DNA of 64,000 nucleotides from Coriaria nepalensis (GCA_027186245.1 CP114481.1:26939501-27003500), one strand, 5' to 3'. Positions 24,837 through 37,970 are shown, counted from the stretch's first letter. A program made the numbers and translations. Notes: generated from the letters alone by a model not told the origin.

Positions 24837-25789
24837 TTACCTTCAATAGATTAACTGCAAGTTATGCACGAAAGTCATGTTTAAAGGCCGAATTTCGTTC
24901 GAAGCGATTTAGAATGATTTAATGACTAAAAGAGACGCAATAATATGACTTTAAGGCAAAAAAAAATGCATAGTTGCCTTCAATAGATCAATTACAAGTT
25001 ATTCATGAAAGTCGTGTCTTAAATGCAAAAATAGAATTGGTTCGAAGTGCTTTCAAACAATTTAATGAAATGAAAAGACTGAATGATATACTTTTTAAGG
25101 ATAAAATAATGCATTGTTGTCGTCAATAAATTAATTGCAAGTTATGTAAGAAAATCATGTTTGAAAGGCGAAAATAGAATTCGTTCAACTTAATTTAGAA
25201 TGATTTAATGACTGGATGAGACTCAATGACATGACTTTAAGGCAAAACAAATGCATTGTTGCCTTCAATAGATTAACTGCAAGTTATGCACGAAAGTCAT
25301 GTTTAAAGGCCGAATTTCGTTCGAAGCGATTTAGAATGATTTAATGACTAAAAGGGACGCAATAATATGAATTTTGGGCTAAAAAAATGCATAGTTGCCT
25401 TCAATAGATCAATTACAAGTTATGCATGAAAGTCGTGTCTTAAATACAAAAATAGAATTGGTTCGAAGTACTTTCAAACAATTTAATGAAATGAAAAGAC
25501 TGAATGATATACTTTTTAAGGCTAAAATAATGCATTGTTGTTGTCAATAAATTAATTGCAAGTTATGTAAGAAAATCATGTTTGAAAGGCGAAAATAGAA
25601 TTCGTTCAACTTAATTTAGAATGATTTAATGACTGGATGAGACCCAATGACAAGACTTTAAGGCTAAACAAATGCATTGTTGCCTTCAATAGATCAACTG
25701 CAAGTTATGCACGAAAGTCATGTTTAAAGGGTGAATTTCATTCGAAGCGATTTAAAATGATTTAATGACTAAAAGAGACGCAATAATAT

Positions 25790-26945
25790 GACTTTAAGGC
25801 TAAAAAAATGCATAGTTGCCTTCAATAGATCAATTACAAGGTATTCATGAAAGTCGTATCTTAAATGCAAAAATATAATTGGTTCGAAGTGCTTTCAAAC
25901 AATTTAATGAAATGAAAAGACAGAGTGATATACTTTTTAAGGATAAAATAATGCATTGTTGTCGTCAATAAATTAATCGCAAGTTATGTAAGAAAATCAT
26001 GTTTGAAAGGCGAAAATAGAATTCATTCGAGTTATTTTAGTATGATTTATTGACTAGAAGAGACTCAGTGACATGACTTTAAGGCTAAACAAATGCATTG
26101 TTGCCTTCAATAGATCAACTGCAAGTTATGCACCAAAGTCATGTTTAATGGCCGAATTTCGTTCGAAGTAATTTAGAATGATTTCATGACTAAAAGAGGT
26201 GCAATAATACGACTTTAAGGCTAAAAAGATGCATAGTTGCCTTCAATTGATCAATTACAAGTTATGCATGAAAGTCGTGTCCTAAATGCAAAAATAGAAT
26301 TGGTTCGAAGTGCTTTCAAACAATTTAATGAAATGAAAAAACTGAATGATATACTTTTTAAGGCTAAAATATTACATTGTTGTCGTCAATAAATTAATTG
26401 CATGTTATGTAAGAAAATCATGTTTGAAAGGCGAAAATAGAATTCTTTCAACTTAATTTAGAATGATTTAATGACTGGATGACACTGAATAACAAGACTT
26501 TAAGGCTAAACAAATGCATTGTTGCCATCAATAGATCAACTGCAAGTTATGCACCAAAGTCATGTTTAATGGCCGAATTTCGTTCGAAGTAATTTAGAAT
26601 GATTTAATGACTAAAAGAGGTGCAATAATACGACTTTAAGGCTAAAAAAATGCATAGTTGCCTTCAATAGATCAATTACAAGTTATGCATGAAAGTCGTG
26701 TCTTAAATACAAAAATAGAATTGGTTCGAAGTACTTTCAAACAATTTAATGAAATGAAAAGACTGAATGATATACTTTTTAAGGCTAAAATAATGCATTG
26801 TTGTCGTCAATAGATTAATTGCAAGTTATGTAAGAAAATCATGTTTGAAAGGCGAAAATAGAATTCGTTCAACTTAATTTAGAATGATTTAATGACTGGA
26901 TGAGACTCAATGACAAGACTTTAAGGCTAAACAAATGCATTGTTG
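25790..26945. repeat. Segmental duplication S4, second copy
   Basis: This is the counterpart of 20.74-21.89 kb. Private changes are AATATTACATTG, GCATGTTATG, GAATTCTTTCAAC, GATGACACTG and TTGCCATCAATAG, more than in the first copy. Confidence 0.75.
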
Positions 26946-27764
26946 CCTTCAATAGATCAACTGCAAGTTATGCACCAAAGTCATGTTTAATGGCCGAATT
27001 TCGTTCGAAGTAATTTAGAATGATTTAATGACTAAAAGAGGTGCAATAATACGACTTTAAGGCTAAAAGGATGCATAGTTGCCTTCAATAGATCAATTAC
27101 AAGTTATGCATGAAAGTCGTGTCTTAAATACAAAAATAGAATTGGTTCGAAGTACTTTCAAACAATTTAATGAAATGAAAATACTGAATGATATACTTTT
27201 TAAGGCTAAAATAATATATTGTTGTCGTCAATAAATTAATTGCAAGTTATGTAAGAAAATCATGTTTGAAAGGCGAAAATAGAATTCGTTCGAGTTATTT
27301 TAGTATGATTTATTGACTAGAAGAGACTCAGTGACATGACTTTAAGGCTAAACAAATGCATTGTTGCCTTCAATAGATCAACTGCAAGTTATGCACCAAA
27401 GTCATGTTTAATGGCCGAATTTCGTTCGAAGTAATTTAAAATGATTTAATGACTAAAAGAGGTGCAATAATACGACTTTAAGGCTAAAAAGATGCATAGT
27501 TGCCTTCAATAGATCAATTACAAGTTATGCATGAAAGTCGTGTCTTAAATACAAAAATAGAATTGGTTCGAAGTACTTTCAAACAATTTAATGAAATGAA
27601 AAGACTGAATGATATACTTTTTAAGGCTAAAATAATGCATTGTTGTCGTCAATAGATTAATTGCATGTTATGTAAGAAAATCATGTTTGAAGGGCGAAAA
27701 TAAAATTCATTCGAGTTATTTTAGTATGATTTATTGACTAGAAGAGACTCAGTGACATGACTTT

Positions 27765-29025
27765 AAGGCTAAACAAATGCATTGTTGCCTTCAATAGATC
27801 AACTGCAAGTTATGCACCAAAGTCATGTTTAATGGCCGAATTTCGTTCGAAGTAATTTAGAATGATTTAATGACTAAAAGAGGTGCAATAATACGACTTT
27901 AAGGCTAAAAAGATGCATAGTTGCCTTCAATTGATCAATTACAAGTTATGCATGAAAGTCGTGTCCTAAATGCAAAAATAGAATTGGTTCGAAGTGCTTT
28001 CAAACAATTTAATGAAATGAAAATATTGAATGATATACTTTTTAAGGCTAAAATAATATATTGTTGTCGTCAATAAATTAATTGCAAGTTATGTAAGAAA
28101 ATCATGTTTGAAAGGCGAAAATAGAATTCGTTCAAGTTAATTTAGAATGATTTAATGACTGGGTGAGACTCACTGACATGACTTTAAGGCTAAACAAATG
28201 CATTGTTGCCTTCAATAGATTAACTGCAAGTTATGCACGAAAGTCATGTTTAAAGGCCGAATTTCGTTCGAAGTGATTTAGAATGATTTAATGACTATAA
28301 GAGACGCAATAATATGACTTTAAGGCTAAAAAAATGCATAGTTCCCTTCAATAGATCAATTACAAGTTATTCATGAAAGTCGTGTCTTAAATGCAAAAAT
28401 AATTGGTTCGAAGTGCTTTCAAACAATTTAATGAAATGAAAAGACTGAATGATATACTTTTTAAGGATAAAATAATGCATTGTTGTCGTCAATAAATTAA
28501 TTGCAAGTTATGTAAGAAAATCATGTTTGAAAGGCGAAAATAGAATTCGTTCAACTTAATTTAGAATGATTTAATGACTGGATGAGACTCAATGACATGA
28601 CTTTAAGGCTAAACAAATGCATTGTTGCCTTCAATAGATTAACTGCAAGTTATGCACGAAAGTCATGTTTAAAAGCCGAATTTCGTTCGAAGCGATTTTG
28701 AATGATTTAATGACTAAAAGAGACGCAATAATATGAATTTTAGGCTAAAAAAATGCATAGTTGCCTTCAATAGATCAATTACAAGTTATTCATGAAAGTC
28801 GTGTCTTAAATACAAAAATAGAATTGGTTCGAAGTACTTTCAAACAATTTAATGAAATGAAAAGACTGAATCATATACTTTTTAAGGCTAAAATAATGCA
28901 TTGTTGTCGTCAATAAATTAATTGCAAGTTATTTCAGAAAATCATGTTTGAAAGGCGAAAATAGAATTCGTTCAACTTAATTTAGAATGATTTAATGACT
29001 GGATGAGACTCAATGACAAGACTTT
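27765..29025. repeat. Three-unit tandem duplication S5, first copy
   Basis: This block runs A2, B with AAAATATTGAATG and AATATATTG, C with TTCAAGTTAATTT and GACTGGGTGAG, A with GAAGTGATTT and GACTATAAGAG, B3 (2-bp loss), C1, A with TTTAAAAGCC and CGATTTTGAATG, B, C1. The next 1261 bp repeat it in full. Private changes here are CTCACTGACATG, AATCATATAC and TTATTTCAGAAAATC. Confidence 0.85.
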
Positions 29026-30286
29026 AAGGCTAAACAAATGCATTGTTGCCTTCAATAGATCAACTGCAAGTTATGCACCAAAGTCATGTTTAATGGCCGA
29101 ATTTCGTTCGAAGTAATTTAGAATGATTTAATGACTAAAAGAGGTGCAATAATACGACTTTAAGGCTAAAAAGATGCATAGTTGCCTTCAATTGATCAAT
29201 TACAAGTTATGCATGAAAGTCGTGTCCTAAATGCAAAAATAGAATTGGTTCGAAGTGCTTTCAAACAATTTAATGAAATGAAAATATTGAATGATATACT
29301 TTTTAAGGCTAAAATAATATATTGTTGTCGTCAATAAATTAATTGCAAGTTATGTAAGAAAATCATGTTTGAAAGGCGAAAATAGAATTCGTTCAAGTTA
29401 ATTTAGAATGATTTAATGACTGGGTGAGACTCAATGACATGACTTTAAGGCTAAACAAATGCATTGTTGCCTTCAATAGATTAACTGCAAGTTATGCACG
29501 AAAGTCATGTTTAAAGGCCGAATTTCGTTCGAAGTGATTTAGAATGATTTAATGACTATAAGAGACGCAATAATATGACTTTAAGGCTAAAAAAATGCAT
29601 AGTTCCCTTCAATAGATCAATTACAAGTTATTCGTGAAAGTCGTGTCTTAAATGCAAAAATAATTGGTTCGAAGTGCTTTCAAACAATTTAATGAAATGA
29701 AAAGACTGAATGATATACTTTTTAAGGATAAAATAATGCATTGTTGTCGTCAATAAATTAATTGCAAGTTATGTAAGAAAATCATGTTTGAAAGGCGAAA
29801 ATAGAATTCGTTCAACTTAATTTAGAATGATTTAATGACTGGATGAGACTCAATGACATGACTTTAAGGCTAAACAAATGCATTGTTGCCTTCAATAGAT
29901 TAACTGCAAGTTATGCACGAAAGTCATGTTTAAAAGCCGAATTTCGTTCGAAGCGATTTTGAATGATTTAATGACTAAAAGAGACGCAATAATATGAATT
30001 TTAGGCTAAAAAAATGCATAGTTGCCTTCAATAGATCAATTACAAGTTATTCATGAAAGTCGTGTCTTAAATACAAAAATAGAATTGGTTCGAAGTACTT
30101 TCAAACAATTTAATGAAATGAAAAGACTGAATGATATACTTTTTAAGGCTAAAATAATGCATTGTTGTCGTCAATAAATTAATTGCAAGTTATGTAAGAA
30201 AATCATGTTTGAAAGGCGAAAATAGAATTCGTTCAACTTAATTTAGAATGATTTAATGACTGGATGAGACTCAATGACAAGACTTT
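29026..30286. repeat. Three-unit tandem duplication S5, second copy
   Basis: This stretch directly follows and repeats 27765-29025, with only about four or five differences by eye (for example TTATTCGTGAAAG near 29629). A third, less exact copy of the same nine-monomer order lies at about 31985-33230. Confidence 0.85.
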
Positions 30287-30404
30287 AAGGCTAAACAAAT
30301 GCATTGTTGCCTTCAATAGATTAACTGCAAGTTATGCACGAAAGTCATGTTTAAAGGCCGAATTTCGTTCGAAGCGATTTAGAATGATTTAATGACTAAA
30401 AGAG

Positions 30405-30416
30405 ACTCAATGACAT
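30405..30416. repeat. Short C-type tract inside an A monomer
   Basis: An A monomer that otherwise ends normally (CTAAAAAAATGCATAG) reads GACTAAAAGAGACTCAATGACATGA in place of GAGACGCAATAATATGA. ACTCAATGACATG is the C-monomer version of this position. A short gene-conversion tract from C fits better than five independent substitutions. Confidence 0.75.
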
Positions 30417-31034
30417 GACTTTAAGGCTAAAAAAATGCATAGTTGCCTTCAATAGATCAATTACAAGTTATGCATGAAAGTCGTGTCTTAAATACAAAAA
30501 TAGAATTGGTTCGAAGTCCTTTCAAACAATTTAATGAAATGAAAAGACTGAATGATATACTTTTTAAGGCTAAAATAATGCATTGTTGTCGTCAATAAAT
30601 TAATTGCAAGTTATGTAAGAAAATCATGTTTGAAAGGTGAAAATAGAATTCGTTCAACTTAATTTAGAATGATTTAATGACTGGATGAGACTCAATGACA
30701 AGACTTTAAGGCTAAACAAATGCATTGTTGCCTTCAATAGATTAACTGCAAGTTATGCACGAAAGTCATGTTTAAAGGCCGAATTTCGTTCGAAGCGATT
30801 TAGAATGATTTAATGACTAAAAGAGACGCAATAATATGAATTTTAGGCTAAAAAAATGCATAGTTGCCTTCAATAGATCAATTACAAGTTATGCATGAAA
30901 GTCGTGTCTTAAATACAAAAATAGAATTGGTTCGAAGTACTTTCAAACAATTTAATGAAATGAAAAGACTGAATGATATACTTTTTAAGGCTAAAATAAT
31001 GCATTGTTGTCGTCAATAAATTAATTGCAAGTTA

Positions 31035-32070
31035 TTTCAGAAAATCATGTTTGAAAGGCGAAAAATAGAATTCGTTCAACTTAATTTAGAATGATTTAAT
31101 GACTGGATGAGACTCAATGACAAGACTTTAAGGCTAAACAAATGCATTGTTGCCTTCAATAGATCAACTGCAAGTTATGCACCAAAGTCATGTTTAATGG
31201 CCGAATTTCGTTCGAAGTAATTTAGAATGATTTAATGACTAAAAGAGGTACAATAATACGACTTTAAGGCTAAAAAGATGCATAGTTGCCTTCAATAGAT
31301 CAATTACAAGTTATGCATGAAAGTCGTGTCTTAAATACAAAAATAGAATTGGTTCAAAGTACTTTCAAACAATTTAATGAAATGAAAATATTGAATGATA
31401 TACTTTTTAAGGCTAAAATAATATATTGTTGTCGTCAATAAATTAATTGCAAGTTATGTAAGAAAATCATGTTTGAAAGGCGAAAATAGAATTCGTTCGA
31501 GTTATTTTAGTATGATTTATTGACTAGAAGAGACTCAGTGACATGACTTTAAGGCTAAACAAATGCATTGTTGCGTTCAATAGATCAACTGCAAGTTATG
31601 CACCAAAGTCATGTTTAATGGCCGAATTTCGTTCGAAGTAATTTAGAATGATTTAATGACTAAAAGAGGTGCAATAATACGACTTTAAGGCTAAAAAGAT
31701 GCATAGTTGCCTTCAATAGATCAATTACAAGTTATGCATGAAAGTCGTGTCTTAAATACAAAAATAGAATTGGTTCGAAGTACTTTCAAACAATTTAATG
31801 AAATGAAAAGACTGAATGATATACTTTTTAAGGCTAAAATAAGGCATTGTTGTCGTCAATAGATTAATTGCATGTTATGTAAGAAAATCATGTTTGAAGG
31901 GCGAAAATAAAATTCATTCGAGTTATTTTAGTATGATTTATTGACTAGAAGAGACTCAGTGACATGACTTTAAGGCTAAACAAATGCATTGTTGCCTTCA
32001 ATAGATCAACTGCAAGTTATGCACCAAAGTCATGTTTAATGGCCGAATTTCGTTCGAAGTAATTTAGAAT
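31035..32070. repeat. Segmental duplication S7, first copy
   Basis: Two successive C2/A2 units (C2 at 31429 and 31850) with the rare TTGCGTTCAATAG at 31571 recur 5900 bp downstream (14 units plus 6 bp). Private changes are GAGGTACAATAATACG, GGTTCAAAGTAC, AAAATATTGAATG and AATAAGGCATTG. Confidence 0.75.
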
Positions 32071-33230
32071 GATTTAATGATTTAATGACTAAAAGAGGTG
32101 CAATAATACGACTTTAAGGCTAAAAAGATGCATAGTTGCCTTCAATTGATCAATTACAAGTTATGCATGAAAGTCTTGTCCTAAATGCAAAAATAGAATT
32201 GGTTCGAAGTGCTTTCAAACAATTTAATGAAATGAAAATATTGAATGATATACTTTTTAAGGCTAAAATAATATATTGTTGTCGTCAATAAATTAATTGC
32301 AAGTTATGTAAGAAAATCATGTTTGAAATGCGAAAATAGAATTCGTTCAAGTTAATTTAGAATGATTTAATGACTAGGTGAGACTCAATGACATGACTTT
32401 AAGGCTAAACAAATGCATTGTTGCCTTCAATAGATTAACTGCAAGTTATGCACGAAAGTCATGTTTAAAGGCCGAATTTCGTTCGAAGCGATTTAGAATG
32501 ATTTAATGACTAAAAGAGACGCAATAATATGACTTTAAGGCTAAAAAAATGCATAGTTCCCTTCAATAGATCAATTACAAGTTATTCATGAAAGTCGTGT
32601 CTTAAATGCAAAAATAATTGGTTCGAAGTGCTTTCAAACAATTTAATGAAATGAAAAGACTGAATGATATACTTTTTAAGGATAAAATAATGCATTGTTG
32701 TCGTCAATAAATTAATTGCAAGTTATGTAAGAAAATCATGTTTGAAAGGCGAAAATAGAATTCGTTCAACTTAATTTAGAATGATTTAATGACTGGATGA
32801 GACTCAATGACATGACTTTAAGGCTAAACAAATGCATTGTTGCCTTCAATAGATTAACTGCAAGTTATGCACGAAAGTCATGTTTAAAAGCCGAATTTCG
32901 TTCGAAGCGATTTTGAATGATTTAATGACTAAAAGAGACGCAATAATATGAATTTTAGGCTAAAAAAATGCATAGTTGCCTTCAATAGATCAATTACAAG
33001 TTATTCATGAAAGTCGTGTCTTAAATACAAAAATAGAATTGGTTCGAAGTACTTTCAAACAATTTAATGAAATGAAAAGACTGAATGATATACTTTTTAA
33101 GGCTAAAATAATGCATTGTTGTCGTCAATAAATTAATTGCAAGTTATGTAAGAAAATCATGTTTGAAAGGCGAAAATAGAATTCGTTCAACTTAATTTAG
33201 AATGATTTAATGACTGGATGAGACTCAATG
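31985..33230. repeat. Third copy of the S5 three-unit block, with an 8-bp insertion
   Basis: The order A2, B with AAAATATTGAATG, C with TTCAAGTTAATTT (here GACTAGGTGAG), A1, B3, C1, A with CGATTTTGAATG, B, C1 is kept. Its offset from the second copy is 7 units plus 7 bp, explained by the 8-bp insertion at 32070, the extra A near 31063 and one 2-bp loss. The middle A has GCGATTT and GACTAAAAG, like the array consensus. Confidence 0.75.
32070..32085. repeat. 8-bp direct duplication within an A2 monomer
   Basis: The sequence reads AATGATTTAATGATTTAATG where all other units have AATGATTTAATGAC. The 8-bp unit TGATTTAA is therefore present twice. This is the largest insertion in the window and looks like replication slippage. 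Confidence 0.9.
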
Positions 33231-33260
33231 ACAAGACTTTAAGGCTAAACAAATGCATTG

Positions 33261-34523
33261 TTGCCTTCAATAGATTAACTGCAAGTTATGCACGAAAGTC
33301 ATGTTTAAAGGCCGAATTTCGTTCGAAGCGATTTAGAATGATTTAATGACTAAAAGAGACGCAATAATATGACTTTAAGGCTAAAAAAATGCATAGTTGC
33401 CTTCAATAGATCAATTACAAGTTATGCATGAAAGTCGTGTCTTAAATGCAAAAATATAATTGGTTCGAAGTGCTTTCAAACAATTTAATGAAATGAAAAG
33501 ACTGAATGATATACTTTTTAAGGATAAAATAATGCATTGTTGTCGTCAATAAATTAATTGCAAGTTATGTAAGAAAATCATGTTTGAAAGGCGAAAATAG
33601 AATTCGTTCAACTTAATTTAGAATGATTTAATGACTGGATGAGACTCAATGACAAGACTTTAAGGCTAAACAAATGCATTGTTGCCTTCAATAGATTAAC
33701 TGCAAGTTATGCACGAAAGTCATGTTTAAAGGCCGAATTTCGTTCGAAGCGATTTAGAATGATTTAATGACTAAAAGAGACGCAATAATATGACTTTAAG
33801 GCTAAAAAAATGCATAGTTGCCTTCAATAGATCAATTACAAGTTATGCATGAAAGTCGTGTCTTAAATGCAAAAATATAATTGGTTCGAAGTGCTTTCAA
33901 ACAATTTAATGAAATGAAAAGACTGAATGATATACTTTTTAAGGATAAAATAATGCATTGTTGTCGTCAATAAATTAATTGCAAGTTATGTAAGAAAATC
34001 ATGTTTGAAAGGCGAAAATAGAATTCGTTCAACTTAATTTAGAATGATTTAATGACTGGATGAGACTCAATGACAAGACTTTAAGGCTAAACAAATGCAT
34101 TGTTGCCTTCAATAGATTAACTGCAAGTTATGCACGAAAGTCATGTTTAAAGGCCGAATTTCGTTCGAAGCGATTTAGAATGATTTAATGACTAAAAGAG
34201 ACGCAATAATATGACTTTAAGGCTAAAAAAATGCATAGTTGCCTTCAATAGATCAATTACAAGTTATGCATGAAAGTCGTGTCTTAAATGCAAAAATATA
34301 ATTGGTTCGAAGTGCTTTCAAACAATTTAATGAAATGAAAAGACTGAATGATATACTTTTTAAGGATAAAATAATGCATTGTTGTCGTCAATAAATTAAT
34401 TGCAAGTTATGTAAGAAAATCATGTTTGAAAGGCGAAAATAGAATTCGTTCAACTTAATTTAGAATGATTTAATGACTGGATGAGACTCAATGACATGAC
34501 TTTAAGGCTAAACAAATGCATTG
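33261..34523. repeat. One unit amplified three times in tandem (33261, 33682, 34103)
   Basis: Three consecutive 421-bp units are identical by eye apart from GACAAGACT versus GACATGACT at the end of the last C. The shared combination (A1 with GACTTTAAGG, a hybrid B with TTATGCATG but AAATGCAAAAATATAATT, and TTTTTAAGGATAAAAT) is otherwise rare in neighbouring units, so this looks like a recent local amplification. Confidence 0.85.
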
Positions 34524-34659
34524 TTGCCTTCAATAGATTAACTGCAAGTTATGCACGAAAGTCATGTTTAAAGGCCGAATTTCGTTCGAAGCGATTTAGA
34601 ATGATTTAATGACTAAAAGAGACGCAATAATATGACTTTAAGGCTAAAAAAATGCATAG

Positions 34660-35365
34660 TTGCCTTCAATAGATCAATTACAAGTTATTCATGAAAGTCG
34701 TGTCTTAAATGCAAAAATATAATTGGCTCGAAGTGCTTTCAAACAATTTAATGAATTGAAAAGACTGAATGATATACTTTTTAAGGATAAAATAATGCAT
34801 TGTTGTCGTCAATAAATCAATTGCAAGTTATGTAAGAAAATCATGTTTGAAAGGCGAAAATAGAATTCGTTCAACTTAATTTAGAATGATTTAATGACTG
34901 GATGAGACTCAATGACAAGACTTTAAGGCTAAACGAATGCATTGTTGCCTTCAATAGATTAACTGCAAGTTATGCACGAAAGTCATGTTTAAAAGCCGAA
35001 GTTCATTCGAAGCGATTTAGAATGATTTAATGACTAAAAGAGACGCAATAATACGAATTTTAGGCTAAAAAAATGCATAGTTGCCTTCAATATATCAATT
35101 ACAAGTTATGCATGAAAGTCGTGTCTTAAATACAAAAATAGAATTGGTTCGAAGTACTTTCAAACAATTTAATGAAATGAAAAGACAGAATGATATACTT
35201 TTTAAGGCTAAAATAATGCATTGTTGTCGTCAGTAAATTAATTGCAAGTTATGTAAGAAAATCATGTTTGAAAGGCGAAAATAGAATTCATTCAACTTAA
35301 TTTAGAATGATTTAATGATTGGATGAGACTCAATGACAAGACTTTAAGGCTAAACAAATGCATTG
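34660..35365. repeat. Block R, copy 2
   Basis: This copy lies 10529 bp (25 units plus 4 bp of net indels) after copy 1. Private changes are ATAAATCAATTGC, AATACGAATTTT, GACAGAATG, GTCAGTAAATT and GATTGGATGAG. Confidence 0.8.
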
Positions 35366-36628
35366 TTGCCTTCAATAGATTGACTGCAAGTTATGCACGA
35401 AAGTCATGTTTAAAGGCCGAATTTCGTTCGAAGCGATTTAGAATGATTTAATGACTAAAAGGGATGCAATAATGTGAATTTTGGGCTAAAAAAATGCAGA
35501 GTTGCCTTCAATAGATCAATTACAAGTTATGCATGAAAGTCGTGTCTTAAATACAAAAATAGAATTGGTTCGAAGTACTTTCAAACAATTTAATGAAATG
35601 AAAAGACTGAATGATATACTTTTTAAGGCTAAAATAATGCATTGTTATTGTCAATAAATTAATTGCAAGTTATGTAAGAAAATCATGTTTGAAAGGCGAA
35701 AATAGAATTCGTTCAACTTAATTTAGAATGATTTAATGACTTGATGAGACCCAATGACAAGACTTTAAGGCTAAACAAATGCATTGTTGCCTTCAATAGA
35801 TTAACTGCAAGTTATGCACGAAAGTCATGTTTAAAGGCCGAATTTCGTTCGAAGCGATTTAGAATGATTTAATGACTAAAAGAGACGCAATAATATGACT
35901 TTTAGGCTAAAAAAATGCATAGTTCCCTTCAATAGATCAATTACAAGTTATGCATGAAAGTCGTGTCTTAAATACAAAAATAGAATTGGTTCGAAGTACT
36001 TTCAAACAATTTAATGAAATGAAAAGACTGAATGATATACTTTTTAAGGCTAAAGTAATGCATTGTTGTCGTCAATAAATTAATTGCAAGTTATGTAAGA
36101 AAATCATGTTTGAAAGGCGAAAATAGAATTCGTTCAACTTAATTTAGAATGATTTAATGACTGGATGAGACTCAATGACAAGACTTTAAGGCTAAACAAA
36201 TGCATTGTTGCCTTCAATAGATTAACTGCAAGTTATGCACGAAAGTCATGTTTAAAGGCCGAATTTCGTTCGAAGCGATTTAGAATGATTTAATGACTAA
36301 AAGAGACGCAATAATATGAATTTTAGGCTAAAAAAATGCATAGTTGCCTTCAATAGATCAATTACAAGTTATGCATGAAAGTCGTGTCTTAAATACAAAA
36401 ATAGAATTGGTTCGAAGTACTTTCAAACAATTTAATGAAATGAAAAGACTGAATGATATACTTTTTAAGGCTAAAATAATGCATTGTTGTCGTCAATAAA
36501 TTAATTGCAAGTTATGTCAGAAAATCATGTTTGAAAGGCGAAAATAGAATTCGTTCAACTTAATTTAGAATGATTTAATGACTGGATGAGACTCAATGAC
36601 AAGACTTTAAGGCTAAACAAATGCATTG

Positions 36629-36830
36629 TTGCCTTCAATAGATCAACTGCAAGTTATGCACCAAAGTCATGTTTAAAGGCCGAATTTCGTTCGAAGTAAT
36701 TTAGAATGATTTATTGACTGGATGAGACTCAGTGACATGACTTTAAGGCTAAACAAATGCATTGTTGCCTTCAATAGATCAACTGCAAGTTATGCATGAA
36801 AGTCGTGTCTTAAATACAAAAATAGAATTG
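36629..36830. repeat. Hybrid A/C monomer followed by hybrid A/B monomer
   Basis: The monomer at 36629-36764 starts as A (TTCAATAGATCAACTGC, CACCAAAG, GGCCGAATTTCG) but from about 36707 reads as C (TTTATTGACTGGATGAGAC, CAGTGACATG, CTAAACAAATGCATTG). The next monomer (from 36765) starts as A (GATCAACTGCAAG) and becomes B at GCATGAAAGTCGTGTC. So a C-to-A junction of about 90 bp stands where an A-to-B junction belongs, without change in unit length. This is the only clear out-of-register exchange in the window. Confidence 0.85.
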
Positions 36831-36934
36831 GTTCGAAGTACTTTCAAACAATTTAATGAAATGAAAAGACTGAATGATATACTTTTTAAGGCTAAAATAA
36901 TGCATTGTTGTCGTCAATAGATTAATTGCAAGTT

Positions 36935-37970
36935 ATGTAAGAAAATCATGTTTGAAAGGCGAAAATAGAATTCGTTCAACTTAATTTAGAATGATTTAAT
37001 GACTGGATGAGACTCAATGACAAGACTTTAAGGCTAAACAAATGCATTGTTGCCTTCAATAGATCAACTGCAAGTTATGCTCCAAAGTCATGTTTAATGG
37101 CCGAATTTCGTTCGAAGTAATTTAGAATGATTTAATGACTAAAAGAGGTGCAATAATACGACTTTAAGGCTAAAAAGATGCATAGTTGCCTTCAATAGAT
37201 CAATTACAAGTTATGCATGAAAGTCGTGTCTTAAATACAAAAATAGAATTGGTTCGAAGTACTTTCAAACAATTTAATGAAATGAAAATACTGAATGATA
37301 TACTTTTTAAGGCTAAAATAATATATTGTTGTCGTCAATAAATTAATTGCAAGTTATGTAAGAAAATCATGTTTGAAAGGCGAAAATAGAATTCGTTCGA
37401 GTTATTTTAGTATGATTTATTGACTAGAAGAGACTCAGTGACATGACTTTAAGGCTAAACAAATGCATTGTTGCGTTCAATAGATCAACTGCAAGTTATG
37501 CACCAAAGTCATGTTTAATGGCCGAATTTCGTTCGAAGTAATTTAGAATGATTTAATGACTAAAAGAGGTGCAATAATACGACTTTAAGGCTAAAAAGAT
37601 GCATAGTTGCCTTCAATAGATCAATTACAAGTTATGCATGAAAGTCGTGTCTTAAATACAAAAATAGAATTGGTTCGAAGTACTTTCAAACAATTTAATG
37701 AAATGAAAAGACTGAATGATATACTTTTTAAGGCTAAAATAATGCATTGTTGTCGTCAATAGATTAATTGCATGTTATGTAAGAAAATCATGTTTGAAGG
37801 GCGAAAATAAAATTCATTCGAGTTATTTTAGTATGATTTATTGACTAGAAGAGACTCAGTGACATGACTTTAAGGCTAAACAAATGCATTGTTGCCTTCA
37901 ATAGATCAACTGCAAGTTATGCACCAAAGTCATGTTTAATGGCCGAATTTCGTTCGAAGTAATTTAGAAT
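36935..37970. repeat. Segmental duplication S7, second copy
   Basis: This is the counterpart of 31.04-32.07 kb, with TTGCGTTCAATAG at 37471 and C2 monomers at 37329 and 37750. A private change is TTATGCTCCAAAG (near 37077). Confidence 0.75.
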
